From Spirochaetaceae bacterium (GTDB taxonomy: Bacteria > Spirochaetota > Spirochaetia > Treponematales > Breznakiellaceae): DNA of 20,610 nt. Shown here in pieces: positions 1-7,032 of the stretch. The stretch spans positions 1 to 20,610 of the forward strand of contig JAIRSS010000012.1 of NCBI GenBank assembly GCA_031255315.1. The letters are read 5' to 3'. The notes under the pieces were generated by a model that was given only the letters and a program-made list of their open reading frames with translations, did no database searches and was not told where the DNA came from. Each line of letters starts with the position of its first letter. Position 1 is the first letter of the stretch. The translations under genes and the position numbers were made by a program.

Positions 1-163
1 TTCCGTTTCCAGCCGCTGGCTGGGAGGAACGGACGCGGTTTATGTATCCGTACACATCTGATGCTGGTGTTTCTACACTTTTAACACAGTCTCGGGGCGG
101 AACCCCCGCAAAGGGGCAGCGGAGGACTGAAAAGCCGGAGCGTGGGGGAGGTTTCTCTCGCTC
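1..163. other. Intergenic stretch with stem-loop potential, no gene recognised
   Basis: I see no reading frame with a start and ribosome site here. The stretch is rich in short complementary arms: CAGTC at 87-91 can pair with GACTG at 125-129, enclosing GCGG/CCGC and CCCC/GGGG arms, and CCAGC/GCTGG pair near position 10-25. It was compared by eye with the cobalamin, FMN, TPP, lysine, c-di-GMP and guanidine riboswitch cores, with tmRNA and with RNase P, and matched none. It lies upstream of the glgX promoter at 164-192, so it probably belongs to the 3' end of an upstream transcript or to an unrecognised RNA. Confidence 0.3.
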
Positions 164-192
164 TTTACAGCCTTCTTTTGTGCTGTTATAGT
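164..192 (+). promoter_or_regulatory. Sigma70-type promoter upstream of glgX
   Basis: A -35 element TTTACA (164-169) is followed after exactly 17 bases by a -10 element TATAGT (187-192). A TG one base before the -10 makes it an extended -10. The predicted start, near 199, gives a leader of about 185 bases before glgX. The -10 itself is inside the left arm of the 187-263 inverted repeat. Confidence 0.6.
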
Positions 193-263
193 GCTTCTAC
201 TCGTATTCCCGGGCATTCTACTTTTGCCTAAGGCTTATATATTTCTTGGATAGAAGCACTATA
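187..263. repeat. 13-bp perfect inverted repeat over the glgX promoter
   Basis: TATAGTGCTTCTA at 187-199 is the exact reverse complement of TAGAAGCACTATA at 251-263, separated by 51 bases. The left arm contains the -10 hexamer and the likely transcription start, and the right arm lies about 50 bases into the leader. Two equal sites in opposite orientation, one on the promoter and one downstream, would suit a repressor acting at both or by looping. As RNA only the part after the start would be made, so a long-range RNA stem is less likely. The function is inferred. Confidence 0.5.
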
Positions 264-385
264 TACTGCGTCCTGTGGCAACGCTTCGCTGTACGCCCTG
301 TTATCACGGGGCGCGGTTTATAGTAGGATGATCGCCTTAGACATGCGGCTAATAACCGCTAAAAAACAATGAAGGATACAATCGC

Positions 386-2548
386 ATGAATTCAGATGTA
401 TATATTGTTGAGAGCGGGAAAGCGATGCCGATGGGGGCAACCGTAACTGAAGCAGGGGTAAACTTTTCGCTCTTTGCCCGCCGCGCCAACGCGGTAATCT
501 TGGCGCTGTTTGAATCTCCTGACCCGGAGAGCGCTTATATCGAATTTAAACTGGATACAAAAAAGAACCGGACCGGTGATGTATGGCACTGCCATATCCG
601 GGGGCTCACTGCGGGGGCCTTCTATCTTTACCGGGTGGACGGCCCCTACGTCCCCGAACAGGGGCTCAGGTTCAATCCTCATAAGTCCCTGGTAGATCCC
701 TACGCCAAAGCGATGACGTCTCTGGCGGACTGGGACCTTAACGCCTGCATGGGCTACGATCCCGGCGATCCCGGGCGGGACCTTTCCTTTTCTTACCAGG
801 ACGATCTCTACACTCAGCCCAAATGCGTGGTGGTGGACGACGGTTTCGACTGGCAGGGCGATACCCCCCTCAATTATCCCCTCAGATTCAGCGTACTCTA
901 CGAAACCCACATCCGGGGATTCACGGTGAACCCTAATTCCGGGGTGGAACATCCGGGTACCTACCGGGGGGTAATCGAAAAAATACCGTTCCTGAAGGAG
1001 TTGGGAATTACCAGTCTGGAACTGCTTCCTATCCAGGAATTTAACGAGCGAGAACATGCCGGCGTAAACCCCCGGACCGGCGCGGCGCTGATCAATTACT
1101 GGGGGTATTCTCCGGTGGCGTTCTTCGCGCCTAAAGGTTCCTACGCCGCGGATACTAGCCCCGGCGGGCAGGTGCGGGAATTCAAAGAAATGGTCCGGGA
1201 ACTCCACAAGGCCGGAATCGAGGTGATCCTGGATATTGTGTTTAATCATACAGCGGAAGGCAATGAGATGGGGCCGACGTTTTCCTTTAGGGGGCTGGAT
1301 AATACCATCTACTATATGCTGGACGAAAACAAACGGTACTACAAGAATTTTTCCGGGTGCGGCAACTCGGTAAATTGCAATCATCCGGTGGTGCGGACTT
1401 TCATCATAGACTGTCTCCGGTACTGGGTCATAGAAATGCATATAGACGGATTCCGCTTTGATCTGGCCTCTATTCTGGGCCGGGATCGCCGGGGCAACCT
1501 CATGGAGAACCCCCCGATGCTGGAACGGATTGCCGAAGACCCTATCCTGAGCCACACCAAGATTATCGCGGAAGCCTGGGACGCCGGGGGCGCGTACCAG
1601 GTAGGCTGGTTCCCCGGCGGACGCTGGGCGGAATGGAACGACCGGTTCCGGGACGATGTACGCAAATTCTGGCGGGGCGATCCCCTGGAGACCCGGCACC
1701 TGGCTACCCGCGTCTCCGGAAGTTCCGATCTGTACTTGCGGGACGGGCGGAAACCTTTTCATTCTATTAATTTCATCACCAGCCACGACGGATTCACCTT
1801 GAAAGACCTGGTTTCTTACAACGACAAACACAACGATGAAAACGGCGAGGGAAACCGGGACGGCGCGGTTACTAACTACAGCTATAATTACGGGTTTGAA
1901 GGCCCCTCGGTTAATCCGAAAATCGAAGCCGTCAGGGAACGGCAGATTAAGAACTTCTTCGCCACCCTCATGATTTCCCTGGGAACCCCCATGATCCTGG
2001 GGGGGGATGAATTGGGGCGGACCCAGCAGGGAAACAACAACGCCTACTGCCAGGACAACGAGATTTCCTGGTACGACTGGTCCCTCCTGGAAAAAAACCA
2101 GCAGCTCTTCCGCTTTGTCCGGGAAATAATCGCCTTCCGCCGGCGGCATCCCGGGTTTATGCGGCCTGAATTTTTCACCGGGCGCGGGGGAAAATACAAC
2201 GCCATCCCGGACATTGCCTGGTTCAACGAAAAGGGGGAAATTCCGAACTGGGATAAATCCGGCGCCTGCCTTGCCCTGCGTATAGACGGCACGAAGGCGG
2301 ATGTTCTGGCCGACCGGGACGACAACGATTTTTACATCATGCTCAACTCGGAACTGAAGCCCGCGAATTTTGCCATCTGCGCCCCCCCAAAAGGGAAATT
2401 TTGGGCCCGGGTCGTCGACACCGCCCTCCCTCCGCCGGAAGACATCCTTCCGCCCGGCCAGGAAAAACCCTGTATAACGGAAACCTCGTACCGGGTAAAG
2501 GACCGGAGCGTAGTCATCTTCATTTCAAAACAAACGGGGTTTATCTGA
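386..2548 (+). CDS. glgX: Glycogen debranching enzyme (isoamylase/GlgX type, GH13)
   Basis: Hydrolyses alpha-1,6 branch points of glycogen or limit dextrin in the cytosol, supplying linear maltodextrins. The 720 residues match the usual 650-720 of GlgX/TreX proteins. An N-terminal CBM48-like beta domain (about residues 15-110) precedes the GH13 barrel, whose four conserved regions are all present: DIVFNH (283-288), GFRFD with the nucleophile Asp359, AEAWD with the acid/base Glu396, and TSHDG with Asp468. The GGDELGRTQQGNNNAYCQDN stretch (about 539-558) is characteristic of the isoamylase/GlgX branch as opposed to ordinary amylases. There is no signal peptide. The ATG at 386 has GAAGGA at 371-376. 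It is the first gene of a plus-strand run, and the next gene follows after 46 bases. A 585-codon open frame on the opposite strand is a shadow of the GC-rich coding sequence. Confidence 0.94.
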   Translation: MNSDVYIVESGKAMPMGATVTEAGVNFSLFARRANAVILALFESPDPESAYIEFKLDTKKNRTGDVWHCHIRGLTAGAFYLYRVDGPYVPEQGLRFNPHKSLVDPYAKAMTSLADWDLNACMGYDPGDPGRDLSFSYQDDLYTQPKCVVVDDGFDWQGDTPLNYPLRFSVLYETHIRGFTVNPNSGVEHPGTYRGVIEKIPFLKELGITSLELLPIQEFNEREHAGVNPRTGAALINYWGYSPVAFFAPKGSYAADTSPGGQVREFKEMVRELHKAGIEVILDIVFNHTAEGNEMGPTFSFRGLDNTIYYMLDENKRYYKNFSGCGNSVNCNHPVVRTFIIDCLRYWVIEMHIDGFRFDLASILGRDRRGNLMENPPMLERIAEDPILSHTKIIAEAWDAGGAYQVGWFPGGRWAEWNDRFRDDVRKFWRGDPLETRHLATRVSGSSDLYLRDGRKPFHSINFITSHDGFTLKDLVSYNDKHNDENGEGNRDGAVTNYSYNYGFEGPSVNPKIEAVRERQIKNFFATLMISLGTPMILGGDELGRTQQGNNNAYCQDNEISWYDWSLLEKNQQLFRFVREIIAFRRRHPGFMRPEFFTGRGGKYNAIPDIAWFNEKGEIPNWDKSGACLALRIDGTKADVLADRDDNDFYIMLNSELKPANFAICAPPKGKFWARVVDTALPPPEDILPPGQEKPCITETSYRVKDRSVVIFISKQTGFI

Positions 2549-2594
2549 GCGGCGCGTGGAAGGATCGGTATGGCGGGACATTTAAGGAACGGTT

Positions 2595-3221
2595 ATGGAT
2601 GACAGCAGTTTTATTCTGGGTGTAGACCTGGACGGGGTGGTTGGCGATTTTTACGGGGCGCTGCGGGAGATTGCCGCCGAATGGCTCGACAAACCCCTGG
2701 ACGCTCTACCCGCCAATACCAGCTACGGTCTTGACGAGTGGGGCCTTGACGAATACGGCGGGTATCCCCGGCTGCACCGGTTTGCCGTTACCCAGCGGAA
2801 TCTTTTCCGTGATATGGAACCTATTAAAGACGCCCCGGCGTCGCTGCGGAAACTCTCCGCAAAGGGCATCCGTATCCGCATCATTACCCACCGGCTTTTC
2901 CTCAAGCATTTCCACCGGACTTCTATCACGCAAACCGTGGACTGGCTTGATTCCTTCGATATTCCTTACTGGGATCTTTGTTTTATGCAGGACAAGGGCG
3001 CGGTGGGCGCTCATGTATACATTGATGACGCCCCGTCCAATGTGATACGCCTTCGTGAACAGGGCTGTCATACCATTGTGTTTACCAATTCCACCAACGG
3101 GGAGCTTCCCGGCCCCCGGGCGGACTCCTGGCTTGAGGCGGAAAGTCTGGTGATGGAAGCTCTGGACGAATGGACTACCGGTACGCTGAACCTGTTCGGT
3201 GCGACGGACTTTCGGGGCTGA
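2595..3221 (+). CDS. HAD-superfamily 5'(3')-deoxyribonucleotidase-like protein (NT5C type)
   Basis: Probably dephosphorylates nucleoside or deoxynucleoside monophosphates, though a different small phosphate substrate is possible. The protein is 208 residues. HAD motif I is GVDLDGVVGDFY, with the nucleophile Asp11 and acid/base Asp13. Motif II is the Thr in IIITHR-like 'RIRIITHRL' (about residue 99). The motif III Lys and motif IV are in QDKGAVGAHVYIDDAP (about 133-148), with the paired Asp residues. The insertion after motif I (AAEWL...YGLDEWGL) is typical of the NT5C helical cap. AAGGA at 2584-2588 supports the ATG at 2595. The short gap to glgX suggests co-transcription, although no biochemical link with glycogen is obvious. 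Confidence 0.75.
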   Translation: MDDSSFILGVDLDGVVGDFYGALREIAAEWLDKPLDALPANTSYGLDEWGLDEYGGYPRLHRFAVTQRNLFRDMEPIKDAPASLRKLSAKGIRIRIITHRLFLKHFHRTSITQTVDWLDSFDIPYWDLCFMQDKGAVGAHVYIDDAPSNVIRLREQGCHTIVFTNSTNGELPGPRADSWLEAESLVMEALDEWTTGTLNLFGATDFRG

Positions 3222-3362
3222 CGGCCTAACGGACTGACGGGTGAACGGCGTGCGGCGGCAGAGTGCTACAAAGGGAGCGTGCGGTTACCGGCGAAGCATC
3301 CGGGCGGACATGGTGAATTCGCCCCGCCGCGGAAGCCGCAGCCCAGAAACCGGTAGAACGGT

Positions 3363-4793
3363 ATGGCCGATATAGTTCTTGCCGCGATTAACGCCAAATG
3401 GATACACCCTTCCCTGGCGCTCCGGCTCCTCAAGGCCAACCTGGGACCCCTGGAAGACCGTTGCCAAATTCTGGAATTCGCCCTTCGCCAGCCTTTGCCG
3501 GAGAAGACCGTCCCCATCCTGGCCGCCCGGCCCCGAATCTTGGGACTTTCGGTTTCCATTTGGAACCACCTGGCCACGCTGGAACTGCTTGATGCCCTGG
3601 ACGCCGCGTGGACGGAAGCTCCCCGAAGTTGCGGGGGCAGGCCCCTCATCATCCTGGGCGGCCCGGAGGTCTCCTACCTGCCGCCGGAGGCTGAAATCAT
3701 CAAGCGGGCCGACTGGGTTGTTCAGGGAGAGGGGGAGGCGGTTTTCCGGGAACTCTGCATGAGGTTCCTGGAGGATTCCCCATCGGACGCCGTGGGCCGG
3801 AGCGACCGGGGGGCGATCCGGGAGCTTTCATCTGCCGCGTCAATCCAGGGGGCGGTCATCAGCGCCAAGCCGGTAGACCCCGCCGCCCTGGTCCCCGCCT
3901 ACCGGCTCTACTCAGGCGAGGATCTATGTCGAAAATTGGTGTATGTGGAAGCCTCACGAGGCTGTCCCTTTGGCTGCGAGTTCTGCTTGAGTTCCCTGGA
4001 CAAAGCGGTCCGGGAATTCCCTTTGGAACCGTTTCTGGAAGAGATGGACCGGCTCATCCGCCGGGGAGCGCGGACTTTCAAATTTTTAGACCGTACCTTC
4101 AACCTCGACATAGAGCGGGCCGGACGCATCATGGAATTCTTTCTGACGCGTCTGGCGGAAGCGCCGTCCCTGTGCGTCCATTTCGAGATGGTTCCCTCCC
4201 GGTTCCCCCCGGAGCTCAGGAAACCCCTTGTCAGGTTCCCCCCCGGAAGCCTGCGGCTGGAAGTGGGGATTCAGACCTTCAACCGGGAAACCGCCGCCCT
4301 CATAGGCCGGCCCTGCGACCCGGAAGCGGAACTGGAAGCCCTGCGCTTCCTGGGGAGTAACGCCATCGTCCACGCGGACCTTATCGCCGGACTTCCGGGG
4401 GAGGGCCTGGCTTCTTTCGGCGAAGGCTTTGACCGGCTGTGGACCGCCGGGCCTGGGGAAATACAGGCGGGCGTTCTCAAACGTCTGCCGGGTACGCCGC
4501 TTGCCCGGCGGGGCGAAGCCTGGGGTATGCGCTTCTCCCCGGACCCGCCCTACGAAGTTCTGGAGACCGCGGCCCTGTCCGCCCCGGAACTTGACCGGAT
4601 AAAAAATTTTGCCCGCTTCTGGGAGCGCATCGTCAACCGGGGCGTGTTCCAGGACCTGGGTCCCCGGCTGTTTCCCAAAGGGCAGCCGGTATTTCAGTCC
4701 TTCCTGGAACGCTCGGACCGGCTTCTTACGCGGTTCGGGCGGAACTGGGGGATAGACCGGCGGGAACTCCGCGCTGAACTGGAAAACCAATAA
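3363..4793 (+). CDS. B12-binding-domain radical SAM protein (DUF4080-like C-terminus)
   Basis: A 476-residue protein with an N-terminal cobalamin-binding fold (about residues 1-130, with the typical ILGGPEVSY loop at 97-105 and QGEGE at 121-125) followed by a radical SAM barrel. The [4Fe-4S] ligands are Cys201, Cys205 and Cys208 in GCPFGCEFC. A GIQTFN strand (about 307) and a C-terminal helical region resemble the DUF4080 class. The usual DxHxxG cobalamin motif is not visible in the N-terminal domain, as is common in this branch, so the B12 may bind without a lower-ligand His, or not at all. The substrate is unknown. The start is fixed by an in-frame TAG at 3354-3356, and the ribosome site is weak. 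It follows the nucleotidase after 141 bases with no terminator seen, so it may share that transcript. Confidence 0.82.
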   Translation: MADIVLAAINAKWIHPSLALRLLKANLGPLEDRCQILEFALRQPLPEKTVPILAARPRILGLSVSIWNHLATLELLDALDAAWTEAPRSCGGRPLIILGGPEVSYLPPEAEIIKRADWVVQGEGEAVFRELCMRFLEDSPSDAVGRSDRGAIRELSSAASIQGAVISAKPVDPAALVPAYRLYSGEDLCRKLVYVEASRGCPFGCEFCLSSLDKAVREFPLEPFLEEMDRLIRRGARTFKFLDRTFNLDIERAGRIMEFFLTRLAEAPSLCVHFEMVPSRFPPELRKPLVRFPPGSLRLEVGIQTFNRETAALIGRPCDPEAELEALRFLGSNAIVHADLIAGLPGEGLASFGEGFDRLWTAGPGEIQAGVLKRLPGTPLARRGEAWGMRFSPDPPYEVLETAALSAPELDRIKNFARFWERIVNRGVFQDLGPRLFPKGQPVFQSFLERSDRLLTRFGRNWGIDRRELRAELENQ

Positions 4794-4822
4794 AAACAGC
4801 CTCAGTCGCAAAGAAAAAACCG

Positions 4823-4974
4823 TGGTACAATCTATTCGTGAATAACAGTGCTAATTGAGCGTTATGGGGGCGTCACGGCCAAAGTCCGCAGGCAGGGGCG
4901 CAAAGCGGGTAACATTTTTCATGATGTAACGTAAAACCTTGACTTTTCAAGTATTGAGTTCTAAAATCTTTAAC
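4823..4974 (+). promoter_or_regulatory. Extended -10 promoter and structured leader of the PTS EIIA gene
   Basis: TG at 4823-4824 and TACAAT at 4826-4831 form an extended -10 element. No good -35 is present. Transcription from about 4838 would give a leader of about 137 bases. Between 4862 and 4914 this leader contains GGCCAAAGTCC...GGGGCGCAAAGC, which resembles the first half of a c-di-GMP-I (GEMM) aptamer, but the second half is absent. A short frame, ATG 4864 to TAA 4929, is also present. The leader is unusual, but no known riboswitch can be claimed. Confidence 0.35.
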
Positions 4975-5421
4975 ATGAACCTTAAAACAGTATTAACGAA
5001 AGATACGATTAGCCTTCATCTGAAAGGCTCCAACAAGGAAGAGATCATTAACGAACTTTTGGATGTATTGATCTCTGCAAAGAAAATACAGGACCGGGCT
5101 GCCGCGTATCAGGCGGTAATGGAGAGGGAGCAGAAGATGTCTACCGGGATGAAGCACGGCATCGCCATTCCCCACGGTAAAAGCTCTACCATCCACGATC
5201 TTGTAGCATGTATCGGCATTTCCGACAACCCGGTTGACTTCGATTCTCTGGATCATGAACCGTGCCGGATATTCATTATGACGCTTTCTCCTCTTGAGAA
5301 GACGGGTCCTCATTTGCAGTTCCTTGCGGAAATCAGCTTGCTTTTTAAGAGTTCCGAAAAACGGGCTGAAATCCTAAACTGCACTTCGGAGGAAGATGTT
5401 TTACGGGTCCTTGCTGAATAA
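4975..5421 (+). CDS. PTS EIIA-2 (fructose/mannitol/Ntr-type) phosphocarrier protein
   Basis: A 148-residue single-domain EIIA of the PTS_EIIA_2 family. The phospho-accepting histidine is His67 in GIAIPHGK. The surrounding KMSTGMKHGIAIPHG is the standard signature. No EIIB or EIIC gene is nearby, so it is more likely a regulatory, PtsN-like phosphoprotein than part of a sugar transporter. The ATG at 4975 begins the conserved domain. An in-frame TTG at 4939 would add 12 residues, but neither start has a clear ribosome site, and the ATG fits family length better. It is transcribed apart from the upstream gene, judging from the promoter-like element at 4823-4831, and ends just before a strong terminator. 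Confidence 0.85.
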   Translation: MNLKTVLTKDTISLHLKGSNKEEIINELLDVLISAKKIQDRAAAYQAVMEREQKMSTGMKHGIAIPHGKSSTIHDLVACIGISDNPVDFDSLDHEPCRIFIMTLSPLEKTGPHLQFLAEISLLFKSSEKRAEILNCTSEEDVLRVLAE

Positions 5422-5488
5422 ACGTTGGAATTTTACGTTCTTCCTGCTCTTAGGGCAGACCGCAGCATATTTTTAAATCATCATTTTG

Positions 5489-5532
5489 AGCCCCTGTATC
5501 CGTCATACAGACGGACAGAGGGGCCTTGTTTT
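5489..5532. terminator. Bidirectional intrinsic terminator between convergent genes
   Basis: An imperfect stem, GCCCCTGTATCCGTC paired with GACGGACAGAGGGGC with a short loop, is followed on the plus strand by CTTGTTTTGTT and has A/T-rich sequence on the other side. It sits between the EIIA stop (5421) and the stop of the minus-strand HEAT-repeat gene (5537), and can serve both. Confidence 0.75.
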
Positions 5533-5536
5533 GTTG

Positions 5537-6706
5537 CTATTGTAATTTTGCTATCTCGTCTGTAGCCAATCGTTTGACTGTGGACGACCAGTTAGTGTTG
5601 CGAATTGAACGCAAGGCGGGCTCCGCGTCGGAACGGCCTGTCTGGCCCAGAGCGGAAATGAGCGCCCGTATCATACGTTCATCTTTTTGCCGCAGGGAAC
5701 CGTCCCGGAGTTTGTTGTTGACATCCCTTGTAAAAGACGACAGAAGCCGCATAGAATCTTCGCTTGCCAGAGACGCCAATGCGTCTAAAACGTTGAGCCT
5801 TTCTTCCTCATCTTTTCCTTCCCAATAAGACCGTTCCAGGAGCGGGTATACCTGCGTATTCTCGGTTTTGTACCGGTTTATCATGGAAATGCACAACTTG
5901 CGGGTTCTTACCAGGTCCCTCTCCTTAATACGATTCTCCGTTGAAGCATTCCATGCCCCGGTATAGGCGGCAACCGCAAACTCCGCTTTGTCGCCGGTGG
6001 AAACCGGGGAATTTTCTATCGTCTGAAGGGCTTCATATTTGATGTTATAGGGGTAGGATGGACTCTGGATAAGTTCGGTCAGCGGTTCTACCGGGCTTTC
6101 CGAAATTTTCGGCAGGCTTGTCGCAGCCTGGCGTTTTACCGTTTCAGAATACCATCCGCCGGAGGCAAGATACACCGGCAGATACCCTTGAGGGTCGCTG
6201 TAATTTTCCAGGGCGACAATGGCGCCAAAGGCAACACGTTCCCTGTCCTGACTGTTCTTGGAAACCCTTCCCGCATTCATGTCATTCAAAACCTGGATAA
6301 CATGCGGCAGAAAATCAACGGCCTGCATCTTTCCCAGAGCGACGAGGATTTCCGCCTTGACAATGGGATTGAGAAAGGCAGTCTCGGCCCGCCAAAGATA
6401 ACCCGCAGACGGGAGATGCTTGGCCTCCCCCAAAAACTTCGCCAGGTCCTTCATGATCTCGTTGGCGGCCTCAATATTCTGGTTTCCCCTAACGTTGGGA
6501 TATTCCACCACAACACGTTCCAAAACCCAGGCATAAAAGTCCACCGCATCCGGTAAATTCGAGTTTTTCGCCTCCTGGAATACCTGATACTTCTCCGCCG
6601 CCGTCGGGGCCACGCTGTACATTTCCTCGTAAAACTCTCTTGTAGGATCGCCAAAGAGAACCGCTGCAATAAACACTAAAATTCCAGTTAAAAGAATACG
6701 TTTCAT
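5537..6706 (-). CDS. Secreted HEAT-repeat protein
   Basis: A 389-residue protein with a cleavable-type signal peptide (MKR, then a hydrophobic run ILLTGILVFIAAVLFG, with processing likely near residue 19). No lipobox Cys follows. The rest is helical and shows HEAT-like units such as VKAEILVALGKM, SETVKRQAATSLPKI and SSTVKRLATDEIAKL. These form a superhelical protein-protein scaffold that probably works in the periplasm. No enzyme motif is visible. The ATG has AAGGAA (6720-6715) eight bases upstream. It is transcribed alone, divergent from the GH5 gene. Treponemes carry many such secreted repeat proteins of unknown partner. Confidence 0.8.
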   Translation of the reverse strand: MKRILLTGILVFIAAVLFGDPTREFYEEMYSVAPTAAEKYQVFQEAKNSNLPDAVDFYAWVLERVVVEYPNVRGNQNIEAANEIMKDLAKFLGEAKHLPSAGYLWRAETAFLNPIVKAEILVALGKMQAVDFLPHVIQVLNDMNAGRVSKNSQDRERVAFGAIVALENYSDPQGYLPVYLASGGWYSETVKRQAATSLPKISESPVEPLTELIQSPSYPYNIKYEALQTIENSPVSTGDKAEFAVAAYTGAWNASTENRIKERDLVRTRKLCISMINRYKTENTQVYPLLERSYWEGKDEEERLNVLDALASLASEDSMRLLSSFTRDVNNKLRDGSLRQKDERMIRALISALGQTGRSDAEPALRSIRNTNWSSTVKRLATDEIAKLQ

Positions 6707-7032
6707 AGTCTTTGTTCCTTATATCCCTTAAAAATTTTTATTTCTTCCAAAATAAAAAAATAAGGATTCTCCAATATATCAAGATCAACACGTCAAAAAA
6801 TCAGGCGTCCGGCCAGCCGTCTTTATCTTTGGAACAAGAATTCCGGCGCGTCCTCAGCGCCAAGTATACCAAATACCCTGGACTTTAGTCCAAGTTTGGC
6901 TCAACGTGTAATACGTTCCAGACCAAACAGCTTTAACATGATGATAGTACTCATTATACTATAAAAAACAAATTTATGATAGTAGAGCCTGTTCTGTAGA
7001 GGCGTTCTATTGAATGACGAGGAGGTACACGC
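6707..7032. other. Divergent intergenic region between the HEAT-repeat and GH5 genes
   Basis: The 326 bases hold the ribosome sites of both genes, the GH5 promoter (6933-6960), a short GGACT/AGTCC inverted repeat near 6879-6892, one TTGGAACA motif (6829-6836), and two direct ATGATAGTA copies at 6941-6949 and 6976-6984 flanking the GH5 -10. The left half (6721-6790) is A/T-rich and probably carries the promoter of the minus-strand gene, but I could not pick out a well-spaced one. No gene is seen. Confidence 0.5.
6933..6960 (+). promoter_or_regulatory. Sigma70-type promoter of the GH5 gene
   Basis: TTAACA (6933-6938) and TATACT (6955-6960) are spaced by 16 bases. The predicted start is near 6967, leaving a leader of about 65 bases. 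The 9-bp repeat ATGATAGTA lies once in the spacer and once just after the start, so a regulator could bind across the promoter. Confidence 0.55.

Noticed and set aside
392..2149. 585-codon open frame on the minus strand opposite glgX
   Set aside because: It lies entirely antisense to a clear GlgX, has no family motif, and is of the kind GC-rich genes commonly produce.
4864..4929. 21-residue upstream frame in the EIIA leader
   Set aside because: No proper ribosome site and a composition dictated by the GC-rich structured sequence.
4862..4930. Calling a c-di-GMP-I riboswitch
   Set aside because: Only one half of the core resembles the consensus; the tetraloop and receptor helix are missing.
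4939..4974. TTG start that would lengthen the EIIA protein by 12 residues
   Set aside because: No ribosome site, it sits in a small CTTGA/TCAAG hairpin, and the ATG at 4975 begins exactly at the conserved domain.
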